Positions 35,401 through 47,824 of a DNA stretch of 64,000 nt are shown here, in pieces. Position numbers and translations under genes: made by a program. Each line of letters begins with the position of its first letter. Positions within the stretch are counted from its first letter, which is position 1. The DNA is from Termitomyces sp. T153 (taxonomy: Eukaryota; Basidiomycota; Agaricomycetes; Agaricales; Lyophyllaceae). Below the pieces are notes generated by a model that searched no databases, had not been told where the DNA came from, and saw only the letters and a program-made list of their open reading frames with translations. The stretch covers positions 1 to 64,000 of the forward strand of contig JACKQL020000022.1 of assembly GCA_018296165.2 (NCBI GenBank), given 5' to 3'.

Positions 35401-38400
35401 CTTCCCATCTGGTGAGAATGCAACAGATGTAACCCAGTTGGTGTGGCCATTTAATTCCTGCAACTGTGCACCATTGGAGGCATCCCAAACCCTCACAGAT
35501 TTGTCATCTGAGCCAGAGACAATGGACTTCCCATCTGGTGAGAATGCAACAGATGTGACAAGGTCAGTGTGGCCATTTAATTCCTGCAACTGTGCACCAC
35601 TGGAGGCATCCCACACCCTCACAGATTCATCATATGAGCCAGAGACAATGGACTTCCCATCTGGTGAGAATGCAACAGATGTGACAGAGTCAGTGTGGCC
35701 AGTTAACTCCTCCAGCTGTGCACCACTGGAGGCATCCCACACCCTCACAGATTTGTCATCTGAGCCAGAGACAATGGACTTCCCATCTGGTGAGAATGCA
35801 ACAGATGTGACAGGGCCAGTGTGGCCATGTAAGCCCTGCAACTGTGTACCACTGGAGGCATCCCACACCCTCACAGATTCATCATCTGAGCCAGAGACAA
35901 TGGACTTCCCATCTGGTGAGAATGCAACAGATCTGACAGAGCCAAGATGGCCATGTAACTCCTGCAGCTGTCTACCACTGGATGCATCCCACACCCTCAC
36001 AGAATTGTCATATGACCCAGAGACAATGCACTTCCCATCTGGTGAAAATGCAACACATTCAACACTACTTTCCTGCAATATGCTCACTTTGGACATTGTC
36101 AGTCTTCTTTCACCAATTAGAGATGGAATCAAAGGGAATTCCTCTTTCCATCTTTTTGTTAGGTTGCTATCACTCAAGAATGTTGCTAATGCTGAAAGAT
36201 ATAGATGTGGTGTGGACTGAGCTGCTGGACTTGATGTAAAGTGGGCAGCAAAGTTAGCTGTCTCATTGATGTTTTGTATGAGATATGAGTGACTGTCAAC
36301 CTGTTGCTATCATACTATCAATCTTATTGAGTACATTGAAATCAGAACTCTCTTGCCTTGGTAATACATTGAATTACTTGTTGCAGCATAATATGACACT
36401 GCTTTGATAATTGAAGTAGATTCATAGCCTCCATCCAAAAAAGCACATGAATTTCAAGGAATTTTTCTATTTTGTACAGAATATTCTTGTGCTCTTTTGG
36501 TATGGCTTTCATTATGTGTTGTGCCCAGTGTTGGCATGCATATTGAAGGACACCTGATATTTTCTCCTTGATACAAGTTTGAAGATTTGGTATTTCAGTG
36601 TCTTCAAAAAATGATGAAGGTAAATTGCAGATGTTAAACTGAAGCTCTCTCTGCATAATATCAAAGCAACACTTAGCAAGTAAAGCATGATGAGAGGCTG
36701 CATCACAGGACATATCCTTGATATAACTTGAAGAATTGTTAAAATCTGTCAGACATATTTTGGATGATTGTCCTTGAGCAAAGATGAAGTCTGGAAAAGA
36801 AGCATGGTACCAAAAGACTTTATCATCTTTCACATAAAGAACAGCATGGAGCTTTTCAATGAGATCATCAGCTCGCTCTTCCATATCTTTTACATTTATA
36901 GCATTACAGAGTCCTGCTGCAACAGATGTAGATATACGCTCTTCTGTGCAAAGAATTGTATGTAAAAGCTTTAAGCGAGCTTCAACATGATTCTTTTGAA
37001 CTTTAACAAATGCTTCAGACAGTATTTGATGGTACAAATTATCAATCAGTGTCCTTGGATCAAAAGAATCTGGCACTTCTGACATTTTTATATCATTTGT
37101 AGGATCAAGCAGCTGTCTCATCTTATCTTGTTGCTCTCCTGGGGTTCCTGATGATATGTACCTCACAGCAGTTGAAGCATAGATAAACAGACCATTTGCC
37201 TTGCTTCCAAGCTCTTTGAGTTCAAGCTGATTCTGGAACACAGGCAAGGCATGATGCAAGTATGTCATAATATCTCTATCAGCCTGCTCCTGAGACACAT
37301 CTTGAAGACAACAAACTGAGTCAGGTGGAAAGGATGCACATAGCTTAGCAAGTTCAGGATCTGGTCTACTTGTAACAAGAAACTTGAGCCCTTGTAAATG
37401 CCCACTTTGAATACTCATAAGCAGTTTTCTGAGAAATTCTGCTCCTGCTTTCCCCTCAATTTCATCCAAAGCATCAATAACTAAGAGGTATGGGGGTAGG
37501 TCTGGAGAACAGCTTTTGACACATTTCTGCCAAGGGACAACTAAGAGGTCATCCATCTGTTTTGACAATGATTTGTTGACAGAGTCAAATGCATCAGCAG
37601 CAAGCAATGACTCTGCATACATATAAGAATGACGAGCAAGCTGATAAACCAGAGTAGGAATAATATGTTTTTGATATTTTGTCTCTTCAAATTGCCTAGA
37701 GCAAAAAAAAGTGGCCTGCAAAGTCTTCAATACTTCTTTGCCATTGTCAAACCACTCAGCTACAGAGTAGGCAATAGTTGATTTGCCTGAGCCTGCATGT
37801 CCAGTCAGCCAAAAAACTGGTGGGCTTGTAGATGCTGAATCTTGGGCCCATTTACAAATGTGTTCAAGAATAGAAATACGTGTTCCTAGTAGGCAAGCTC
37901 CACGAGACAATGTTGGCACACCTTCAAGATTGTAATTGTATATAGCTTTATCAGAATGAGGCCAAGTGTTTAGTTGTAGTTGCTAGGAATCAAATTAGTT
38001 TATAACAGCTACTTAAAACCATATAAATCTCATACATCAAATAATTTATGCAGATTCAAGATATTCTGATCAATCTTGAGAGCAAGCCTAATCTAAAGAA
38101 ACTTGGTTTTAGCTTTCTACTCCAGATATGCATACAAACAACCACACCTGGAAATCCTTTATCTGCTCATCAATGTATTTGAAAATACTATTGAGCTGTG
38201 ACTTGTCCTGCTCATTCTGAAGAATTTTCTTCCATGTTGCTTTCTTAGATATACTATCAAGTTCACTAAGCTTAGTAGCAAGTTCCCTGCTCCACATCAG
38301 CCTTACAATAGTAGGTAAATATCACTGAACACACTCAGCAAAGCCTTTCATCAGATCCTTTAAGTCAGCATCATTGGTCTTGGCTAACTCATGTTCCATA

Positions 38401-38889
38401 GCACTGAGGCGTTCTTGAGTTCTTACTATCTGAGTTTTTAACTCATCATTGTTGTCAGAAACAGCCTGGAATTTATTTCACCTGATGCATCATATAATAT
38501 GAGAAGAAAACTTACATTGTAAAGCTCGATAAGAGTATTAACAATACCAACAGGAACCCGGAATGGTGTTCCAGCCAATGAATCCTCAGCCTTCTTAAGC
38601 AAGAGCTCAACACCATTCCAAGCTAGTTGAAGTCTATCTTTCATCACAGTGCCTGAGCCATGATTTAGACAAAGGGCTAAGATGACCAATGCCCATTGTG
38701 CTTACCTGTATCAATGGAACCTAGCACAGATGAAAAGGCCGGTCAATTGTGAGAGATGTGTTCGAGGGATTGACCCGAGTACTTACGAGCAGGTGATGGA
38801 TCCTCAGGACTTTTCGAGAACACTGACTTGAGGCCTTGGATGAGCATTTGCCTCTTCGAGGAGGGTTTGTCTTTCTGGTTTGCGGACAT
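32497..38889 (-). CDS. NACHT-WD40 NLR-like protein, about 1,980 aa, seven exons
   Basis: My model: exons 38787-38889, 38706-38720, 38516-38652, 38326-38465, 38148-38286, 36378-37982 and 32497-36300; all junctions are GT-AG and in frame. Start MSANQKDKPSSK at 38889. Residues 1-180 are a helical N-terminal region. NACHT follows, with P-loop GHAGSGKST at about 239-247 and Walker B LLVIDALDEIEG at about 345-355. About 795-1,905 hold 27 WD repeats, then a tail with DDWIVFTPTTHQLMWVPED and GEDWAQCYV. The architecture is that of fungal STAND/NLR proteins: nucleotide-dependent oligomerisation with repeats sensing a ligand, cytosolic, in non-self recognition or cell death. Exons 3-7 are CG-poor and the WD array has none. 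If the 39-bp intron 38287-38325 is not spliced, a TGA at 38322-38324 ends the frame. Confidence 0.88.
32700..36070 (-). repeat. 27 tandem 126-bp WD40 repeats
   Basis: Each unit encodes 42 residues around VTSVAFSPDGKSIVSGS and VRVWDASSGAQLQEL. Units are nearly identical except at a few positions: the residue before D in S(Y/D/F)D, the K/E/R after it, and the two residues after GHT (DS, DL, NW, VC, GS, DP, DW). Twenty-seven full units plus a degenerate tail come close to four seven-bladed propellers. The near-identity implies recent exchange or amplification among units. Confidence 0.93.
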
Positions 38890-41800
38890 GTTACAGCGGC
38901 GATAGAGCTATACAATGCGAACAAGATGGACAATAGTGACAGAGAGAGTGCCACGAGTACAGCTGTCATCTTGTCGCGACGAGACCGGTGTGGCCATGTT
39001 TTGCCTAGTTCCAAATATGGGCAAGCAAGTCCCAGGCTCAACCCCCACAGCACATCCACGTGTTCCAACGATCCTTCTCACCATCTATTTTAGCCTGAAA
39101 ATACTCCACCGTAATGCGCGCGGGCCGGATCGTTCCATGCCGTCGCGTCTCTGCCAACCAGTCATCTTTGTCTCTTTTGTGCCAACTGACTCCGAGAAAA
39201 CTCACAGCCTCGTCTTGTAGTCTCTTCTGCGCTCACATCTCTCCTCGCACTTGTCTGCTATGGTTATACAACGAAGGCTTTGTCGATCCGAGCGGAATGT
39301 CTACTTTTTTTATGTGTGAGAGCCCCAGAAATGACCGCAACCAGCAGCCAGCCGTGCGCTAGACAATGGCTCGAACATCGCAATGCCCCTCACTCGGCAT
39401 TCCCTTTGAACGTCCCCAGCTCGTTCACATTGACCTGTCATCTTCACCCTTGCTGCCGCTAGCTTTACAAGCCTCCCGTCGTGCTCGTCTGCGTCCGTCC
39501 CGTCGATCAATCTTTCGGCACTCGGTGAAGTGTACATGCGAGGACGATGATTCCGGTTGAAGTTCGTCTCTTCGATCGGTAGAGCAACCGCAGCTGTGAA
39601 GGAGGATTGCGATAACTTGGCGTTATAACCTCTTTTCGGGTCGTCTTTGATGACACAAGTCTACACAAGAGCAACGGCAGGTACTCACCCAGTCATTTAT
39701 GCTGTCGGCGTAGGACGAACGGAGTGTCCTTCCGCGGCCTCAAAAGCCCTAGAAACAGTCGTAATGGGAGTAGAAGATGCTGAATTATGGCCCACGGGAG
39801 TCACGATGACTTGTTGTATAGATCAACCACGGAAGGTTTGGTCTCACGTCTGGAAGAACGGCTGCGCGACCGAATCCTCCATGAATGGCGGCCGCACCAT
39901 GACCAGGTCTCTACGGCCAACTTTCTTGCACACTCCTCTTTCGCCGTAATCTCGTGCGCCCTCATCACCCTTGACAAGAACCATCATCCAAGTCGTACTT
40001 TGGACACGTTTTGCTCGGTAGGAAGGGGAGCTTGATGTTCCCAGAGGTAAGATTGAGAGTTTACTAGAGTGTGTTGTGTGGCTGCGCTGACACGAGGGAA
40101 AACACAACAAATGATTAGAAGAAGTACGCGGTCGATTTTATCGCTTGTCAGTAGAAGAAAACTGCAAAATGCTTAGAACGAGTGTGTTTTGTTTGTCTGT
40201 CTACCGGATGATAGTACATCTGACGCGTCCACCTAATAGAATGAACCACCGTCTTTGTCGACGTCTCACTCGAAATCAAAATTGAAGCAGCTCCAAAGAC
40301 TTGGGAGTGGAGGAAGATCGGTATAGCGTGTTCTTGGATGTCGAAGAGCGGAATGCAGGATTCAAATCAGATTCTGCATGCAGAAGGAATCGAACAAGAG
40401 GATAATGGATACAAGGGGCAAACGAGGAAAAAGAGTGTTTCCGTGCAGATGATGTCGAGCAAGGTTGACAGAGGTGGAGATAGCAAGCCTTCTGTCGTCT
40501 CTTTTTCCAGAACAATCCATGACATTTCTTTCTTCTCAGCTCTCTTACTTCCGTTATCTTAGTGTTATTATGACCAACAATGATGATGAAAGCCGTCGAA
40601 AAATCCATTTCTCTTCCACTTTTCATCCAGCCGAACTAAACTTAGCTACGAAGCTGTTGGCTCCCCCCGAAACCCTGCTATGCTATACACCGGTTGCGAG
40701 ATTCAAATTACCCACACACACCTCCCCTAACCTCCCCCCCCTCCAACTACATGCCTTATTCTCGATATTTGCAAATGAGATGACGGTCTGCGGCCTAGCA
40801 TCTCGCTCAAACTATGTGTTGCTGCGCTGATTGCTCTCGAATACAAGTGAATGAGGAAAGGGAGTTCAGGTGAAATATCCTACAGTATTTGATGGATAGA
40901 GGTACGCAGCTTCGCTTCATCTCTTTTTCGGGTCAATCGTTATACTTTCTGCATAGTTTCCTTGCCGTGTCGAATGCACAAAATGAACTGTGAAAAATAA
41001 CTTTGAGTGGATTGAAGCGAGCCGACTGAAGCGGTATCAGTCCGCTGAGAATTATGATTTCACTGCTGGAAAAACTCGTACGAGCCTCAATTATCTACAT
41101 CTGTACAACCTCATCCTTTATTTACCGCTCATCCCTCTTCCACCAATGCACCTCATCTACCCTTGATGAATGCGGTGGTAAAACATGGTGAACAGAAAAG
41201 CCGGAGAAAAAGAGAACGTGCACTTACCACACACACCTCTGCCACCCTTTACTTCAATCTGTCACTGAACCAGCATTGATGGCACGTTGGCTGGGGTTTA
41301 CGGTGTGAAAATGGAACAGACGCTGGTCATGATTAGCGCTTTACCTCGTAGAATCTCTTCCAGACGGCATACTGAATTTTTGACCGAAACTGAAACTTAA
41401 AAAGGACCACGAGCTCATTTATAATGAGTGATGAATGATTTCTTGAGGCGAATGTCAAGAGGTATGGATCCCAAATGTACAATACCTTGTCACTACTGAC
41501 TTTTTCCCCATAACCATTGCGACCTCTCTCTGTCCGGCGCAGCACCACAATGCAAAGCTCGGGAAGGATCAAGATCATCTATTAGCATATAGCTCATCAC
41601 ATACCGGATCGATGTTGATGACGATAGCTCCTAATCAAATCGAGTTCAAAATAGTTTTGCACAAGATCAATGCGGCAGCCTGAGAGCGAAGGACAATTGC
41701 TCAAGAGAGTGTTTTCTAAGGAGAAAGGCTCCAGACAATAGAAGACTTCTTCCCCCAGGATCGAAACGTCTCAAAGAAATGATATAACATGACTCTTTTT

Positions 41801-42002
41801 TTCCCACTGGTTCAAATTCCAGTGCCAGCAGTGGCCAAGCCTTGTTGAGGGCTGAAAGCTTGGCTCACAGTCCTGATAATCCCGAGCTTTTGACCCAAGC
41901 TGAGCCCTTTCAAGTTGCTGGTACTAGTATCAATATTTGGATGCCTATGGTAGACACTAAGAGACATACAAAACTTGAAATAGACTACATAATGTGATAC
42001 TA
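38890..42002. other. CG-normal intergenic region, no confident gene
   Basis: It holds the promoter side of the NACHT-WD40 gene (left) and the 3' side of the methyltransferase (right). CG content rises sharply from about 38.7 kb. Two overlapping plus-strand frames at 39647-39949 and 39787-40035 (the latter with GLVSRLEERLRDRILHEWRP) look protein-like but match nothing I know and are not joined by clear splice sites. I see no tRNA, rRNA or transposon domain. Confidence 0.4.
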
Positions 42003-43902
42003 TCACGCAGGATGAAATTCGAGCACGGCCATCTCACCTGTATGCCAAAGTTCGACAAACCGGAGATCAGCCTTGCCAGCAATATCAATGAATTCCTCCA
42101 TTGTACGCTCTCTACTGTTCAGCAAGACCATCGTAGCGATGTCTAGATTGTACTGGTGAACATGACCAGCACCATAATTCGGAAGTAATGGCTCCGGTGC
42201 CTCCTTCAGTGTTAACACAGAGTCGGCCTGGGGAGTACCAGTATAATCACGATTCGTGTGCTGAAGGACATAGTCATCTGCGTTATACAGATAAGTTAGC
42301 ATATCCAGAAGCTTTGCAGGAGGGCCACGCACGGAGAAGGATGCAAGCACTGGGCTTTAAGACTGCGCGGATGTTGCGAAGAATCCGAATACATTTTTCA
42401 TCCGACCAGTGCAACCTAATCATAGTAGTAATGTTAGGGTCCTGATGGAGGGATTTGTAGATAGATTGTTCACAAGATGTTCTTTAACTGCGGATCCTTT
42501 ACATCAGGAAGCACATGCTCAATGACCTATTGATACTCACGTAGTACACATCACACCCTTCAATCGGCGAATCAACGAAAAAATCAATAGCCTTGAATTC
42601 GATACGTTTTTCAGCAATTGCAGAGGGCAGGAGCTCCGGCCAAACTTCCATCTCCGCTTGATGAATCCTATCGGGCCGATCCTGGAGCTTGAGCAGAAGA
42701 TTCGGAAAGGCTTTGATCAGCTCCATAGCCATGGTTCCAATGCCCCCGCCAACATCATTGACGATTGTCCCAGCTGGATATTTTCCCCAAGGGAAGTCTA
42801 TAGCTCTGCTGTGAGCGCCACATCCACGGACGGGAAAGAATAAAGCAAGAACGTACCTGAAAGAACGGCTGCTGCCTGTACGGCATCATTCCATCCGCGC
42901 AACCCGAGAGCAAACAATCCTCCTTGTTTTGCACCCTCCGGAGTGCCCTGATAATATCAAGCAATATGATCTCTGCACTAAATATGGTAAAAAACAACGG
43001 TACCTCCTCAAAATATTCAAACAGAGATCCATCAAATCCCGTCATCCTGTTCCATGCCGATTGCTCGATTTTTTTCTGATTTGAATTTGTGAGAACGTCC
43101 ACAATCATCATTGCTGCCTTGTTGATTTCATTACTTTGGATTTGATTAATCAGTGGGTCAGCGAAAGAATTCCTTCGTAGGCTGCAAAGTCGGTGTGTTT
43201 GATACTCACTAAAAAGATAAATAGCCTGTTAGAGGGTTTGAAGAGACAAGTTGAATGCTCAGACGGTTGTTTGCGAAACGATCTGTCGCAACTGTAAAAC
43301 AAAGTATCCATGTCGAGTAAAAATGGCACTTCGAGGTTTGTCATAGAATGACATACCTTCTTGGAAGATATGCTTAGTAGCTAATAGACGCATGATTTGG
43401 CCAAGTTTCTCATGATCAACACCGGCTTTTTCTCCGATTTCCTTGATATGCATTCCTAACGGGCGTTCTTGAAGGATATCCGGTATCTTGAACGTGATCA
43501 CGACGTGCAAACAAATAGGTTCAAAGAACTGCCAAGGTCACCATCAATTATATACACTTTACGCAGATCTAAGCAGCACCCTAACCTGTGTTGCCCTCTG
43601 TCATAAAAGAGAAACTCAATGAGAAATCCAAAGATCTATGAGAAGTCAGAAGCAGAGCGGCGTACATTGAGTACAGTATGGCTCGGCCGCGCGAGGGTCG
43701 CGCACAACTGAGCACAAGCACCTTCAAGTATATGAACGGCATCATTCAGTGGAGGGGAGGAGATCGCTGCGTCCATCGCATGAGAGTCCAGGCTGTTCAG
43801 AGAGAGGAGTGAGGAGTCCGTGAAGTGAGATTCAATCGTATTTGCCGTCTCCTTTATAAGTGCGACTAGGGCAGAAATTTGTCGATTAGTAAGAGGCTCC
43901 AT
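42003..43902 (-). CDS. SAM-dependent O-methyltransferase (Methyltransf_2 type), 442 aa, eight exons
   Basis: Exons in my model: 43666-43902, 43357-43528, 43210-43291, 43004-43133, 42857-42947, 42541-42773, 42333-42441, 42003-42277. All introns are GT-AG (55-137 bp) and the joined frame is open. N-terminal dimerisation/winged-helix part: LGMHIKEIGEKAGVDHEKLG, then LLATKHIFQE and FANNRLS. Glycine-rich SAM-binding motif NDVGGGIGTMAMEL at about 243-256. The catalytic-His region reads RLHWSDEKC at about 324-332, without the Asp of the usual LHDW. The C-terminus has DYVLQHTNRDY and ERTMEEFIDIAGKA. It probably methylates a hydroxyl on a small aromatic or polyketide metabolite in the cytosol. The substrate is unknown and no other pathway gene is adjacent. 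Confidence 0.88.
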
Positions 43903-44999
43903 CGAGGATTAGGAATGTGCAAACGGTGCCCCGACACAGGCTTTTTATATGACGAGCAAAGGGCTCGTTGGTGCTGAAAGTATCGTAAGATCATAAGAAG
44001 CAAAGCCATATTGAGGTAACATGATCACTTTGTCACCATTATCTCCTTCAGCCAGGTACCGGTGGTCCGAGCTCGACTGGGAGCCGGGCCGATCGTCGGG
44101 CTTTTGAAGGCTTTAACACCTCAGGCCTTGTAAAAGGCTTTAGTAGCAAAGGTCTCCAGTTCATTATTTCACCTTCTATGATGATGTCTCAAAGTACTAC
44201 ACACCCTGCCATCTCTGTAAATTTTTATTTTTTTAGGAATTCTGTGCCAAACCTCTAACTACCCAAAATTTAGTAGCTCTAACTGTACCTGTAGTTGACA
44301 GATTATTGTATTGACCTTATGACTACAGCCTAGGATTGATACATATGGAGCTGAATTTACAGGATCGGCAATAATATACCGTGTAATGTATCAACCGTGT
44401 TTGGGGGAGTTAATCCCTGCTCACCTTGCTGCAAATTGCTGTTTCTCGCCATTAACAACATGAGTATGCTCTACACTACTGGTTGATTTTGGATACGCTC
44501 CATGTGGAACCGATGGATTCCCTTGTGGTGCAAGTTCGAATTCCTTGATTCCAACACTGTAATTGTTGTCATTCCATCAAAATTTGATCTCTGTGTCAAA
44601 GCATAAGCTCTTCGTCACTACGACATATCGAGAGTTTCTGTATGTTATGAATGTAAAAATATAGAACTGAGCCTATCGTATACAGAGCTACAAATGTTAT
44701 TGACAGAGGGAGCAGGAAATACGTCACATTTGCATCGTCTCATGTTGAGCGTTCTGGAGAAAACATGTGGGAAAACTCGGGTTCAAGGAGGTAGGATATA
44801 CGAGAGGCCGAATCCACGCTATCTGGTGCTCGGAGCAAAGGAAGATGCGGATGCCATTGTGGTTCATTGATGGGAGATAAAGGGAAGATCAGAGAAGACA
44901 TTATGAGAAGAGATTATATGAGATCATGGGATGTGAGATCGAGGTAAGACTCACAGAGTATGTAATCTGGTACCGTTGGGGCATTTATCTACAGCTCTG
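43903..44999. other. Upstream region of the methyltransferase, no gene seen
   Basis: CG-normal, AT-rich sequence with stops in all frames and no recognised domain. It presumably contains the methyltransferase promoter, but I see no clear TATA or CCAAT arrangement. Confidence 0.4.
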
Positions 45000-45272
45000 T
45001 CAGCTGCTAGAAACATGACGAACATCATCCATGTGTTTGAAAAGGGAAGCTGGGTTTAAGGAGATCCTTCAAGTTCTAATCTTCACGTTTTTTGTTTGCA
45101 CCCCCTGCCCATTTTGGACTCAATAGTAGTAGCTTCATGGCTGATAACGTGAAAAAGAGATGCCAACGAAATTACACAGTTGTATTACATATATGGCAAT
45201 GCAAACAGGTTAAGAATAGACTTTTGACTTCTGATTTACATCCTTAGAATGCGGTCCGCAGTTTGCCGGTAT

Positions 45273-45321
45273 CGGCAGCTAAGTGCCGCAATTTACATCT
45301 ATGGTCGGCAACTAAGTGCCG
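45273..45321. repeat. Paired palindromes CGGCA-N6-TGCCG
   Basis: cggcagctaagtgccg (45273-45288) and cggcaactaagtgccg (45306-45321) are two near-identical inverted repeats 33 bp apart. They may be a regulatory binding site or a hairpin. Copy 2 has lost the palindrome ends by CG decay (near 58,970-59,025). Confidence 0.6.
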
Positions 45322-47824
45322 GGATATAAAGTAGACTCCGACGGATGCCCAAGTCCTTCGAGAACGTACCCATTTGCACCATCTGGCAAGTGCCAGACGA
45401 GATATATGGAAGGTTACTACAGCTGCTACCCACCAGTATATTGTCGGACGCCTTGTCCACCTTATTTGCCGCTCTATCCGCCACCCTATCAATCGCCTCC
45501 CCAGGTCCATTATTGTGTTCCGTATTCGCCACCTCCTCAAGTACATTATTGGACACCTTATGCCACGTCTGTTCCACTACATAAACGTAATTTGTTTAAG
45601 CCCTGCACTCAGACTAGAATACCCCGTTAACACTTCCCAAAAGCCATACCATGCTATTATTATCCGCCGCGGCCTTGTTGGATACCTTATCCAACTCCGC
45701 TTTTTCTGTATTAATCCGGAGATAAACTCGGTGAACTTTGTTTTTAGCTCTCAACTTACTGCACTAGCTAATTGGCGTACTAACCTAGACTATTCCTAAT
45801 GACACGCGTACATGGGTTGTATTCGAAAGACACCGCTGGGTATTGTCAATGTATATTTCATTTCAACAAGAGGACTCTACCTGTACACCCTCAGTACGCA
45901 GCCATTTTGACCTGTTATTCTGTGTGATCCTGATAATCAAAGCAGTCATAACACATCTATTTCTTGCCAACTTTCCAACCTCTGGCGATATGGCAACCAC
46001 TACTATTTTCGAGGTATGACTTTGACAAGATCTGTTGATGTGTAGTTGGAAAATTCTATGACGGACAGGGCACGCACCGAAATTGTAAGCAAAAATGTAG
46101 ATGACCACCAATGCTAGTCAACCAGGCTGTTGCATTTCCTTTATGATTTAACTCTTGATAGATGCCTCAGCTGCCTATGCTCTTTAATTATCTGGGCCTG
46201 CAAAGGAGAATGACCCAAACTGTGGTCCCATTGCAAATGTCATCTCTGATGAGTTCGTGTGCAGCTGGATGCCACTACAGACATCCGATACGCCACAAAC
46301 TCCCATCTGTCTTGTTGTGTATGATATAGTCTCAATTATGACCACCTATTATTCTTGGATTATGGCTATCGATCCTGCAGACATTTCATGTTCTTCTGTA
46401 CTGGACCGTTCGAATCCAACATACCAGTCTCTATTCCTTTATCTGCTTTCTGTACTCAATTTCCTCGTCCCCCGCTGCCAAAGAGGTGTTTCTTGCTGAT
46501 TTTATTATGTGTGACATATGTTGTCATTGTACTAGAAGTAAGCATACGATTTTTCTATGGGACCCTGCGCTCTTCGATACCCTTCTTCCTTACTCTGGAG
46601 CCATGTCAGTGGACTAGGGACTGAGGTCGTATCTTGCCGCTGACTAGAACTCTACATCGACGCTCATTATGTCCTCAGTGAGACTTACCTCGCATTTCAC
46701 TTCCTCCTTTGTGTAAGTCTTCCCGGTCGTTTCACCTCTCGTACCTCATATCTCACCAGTCTCTTCCGAATCTGTTTTCTTCCATCCCGATAATACGCCA
46801 CGACGGCATACCGCATCTCATTGCTCCTCATAAAACCAAGCAGCATGGATTTGGAGCGTTTGTCAGCCGAAGGTCTCATTGGGATTGCAGATTGAGAGCG
46901 AGAGCGCAAATGGAGTGAGTGTGGGTAGAATACATGTGCGTCATCAGAGCTGTTTGCTTTCCTCGAAAATAACCAAATGGATTCATTTCAATCTGTATTG
47001 ATAAGCATCCGTTAGGCGTGCGATTACAATTGTGTTACATTTGATGCTGAAGGTTGTGGGATCGTACCTACCTGCAGACAACCTCTTGTCTTCCTCTTTC
47101 CGCCCATTTTTGATTTTGGAACAAACATGCCGTCTACACAGTGAGAGAACCCTCAGTCAGGTCGACAGCGAGTTGTGAGTTGTGGCCGCCTCCCTTGCCT
47201 CCGTCCTCTCCACCCATCCTTCCCTCCTCACCCTTCTCTCTCACAAAGCCCCGCGCGCCTACTTTTCCTCTGTCTCCCTTTCCATTCTCCACGTCTCCAC
47301 CCTCATTATCTCCGGTTCTTTCATCTTGATCCTCGGCACCCCCATCACCCTCGACGCGTGTCCCGATGCGGAGCGAAGGCGAAGGTGACGAAGCCCACGC
47401 CAAGGGGTCTCGCGGAGAAGCTGGGTTTCTGGCCATTATCTACTCGTGCTTTTCCATGCCTGTCGCCGTCCGTCAAAAAATCAAACTTCTATGCGTTCCA
47501 AGCGCTTCTTTGTCCCTGACTGATTTGCCCCATGGCGTCCTTTGTCTTTGATTGATTTTCTTTCCCCCAAGCACAGATTCGCTCACATATATATCGTTTT
47601 CTCTCGGAGCTATTCGTCGCCTCCCACACACCAATTGCCCATGAATGAGTCGCAATGGCGACCTGCGCTGTTTGCGGGGATCTGACGTTCGTAGTGATCA
47701 ACTTCACGGAGAGATTGATTCCTACACAATGTCGAGCATCGAGCGGTTCGACCGCGCATTCATAGGCCCATTCATCTGACCAATCTCCTCACTGACAACT
47801 AACCAAAACATCAAATTTCCATAG

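Noticed and set aside
32700..36070. CRISPR-like array of regular repeats
   Set aside because: Repeats are contiguous 126-bp coding units without spacers, and the genome is eukaryotic.
32750..36220. Very long plus-strand frames (772 and 358 aa) opposite the WD40 array
   Set aside because: They are the mirror image of a highly repetitive, stop-poor array; the minus strand gives textbook WD40 repeats and a NACHT domain in the same model.
38322..38324. Nonsense codon making the NACHT-WD40 gene a pseudogene
   Set aside because: A GT-AG intron of 39 bp removes it in frame, and the rest of the roughly 1,980 codons is open; kept as an open question in the findings.
39560..39650. tRNA-like stretch near gatcggtagagcaaccg
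   Set aside because: No credible B box, cloverleaf or acceptor stem could be drawn.
39647..40035. Two overlapping frames as a host gene
   Set aside because: They are protein-like in places, but in different frames without convincing splice sites and without a recognised domain.
45244..45799. Overlapping frames in the duplicated segment as genes
   Set aside because: Open on both strands with no domain; conservation with 58996-59472 is explained by the duplication itself.
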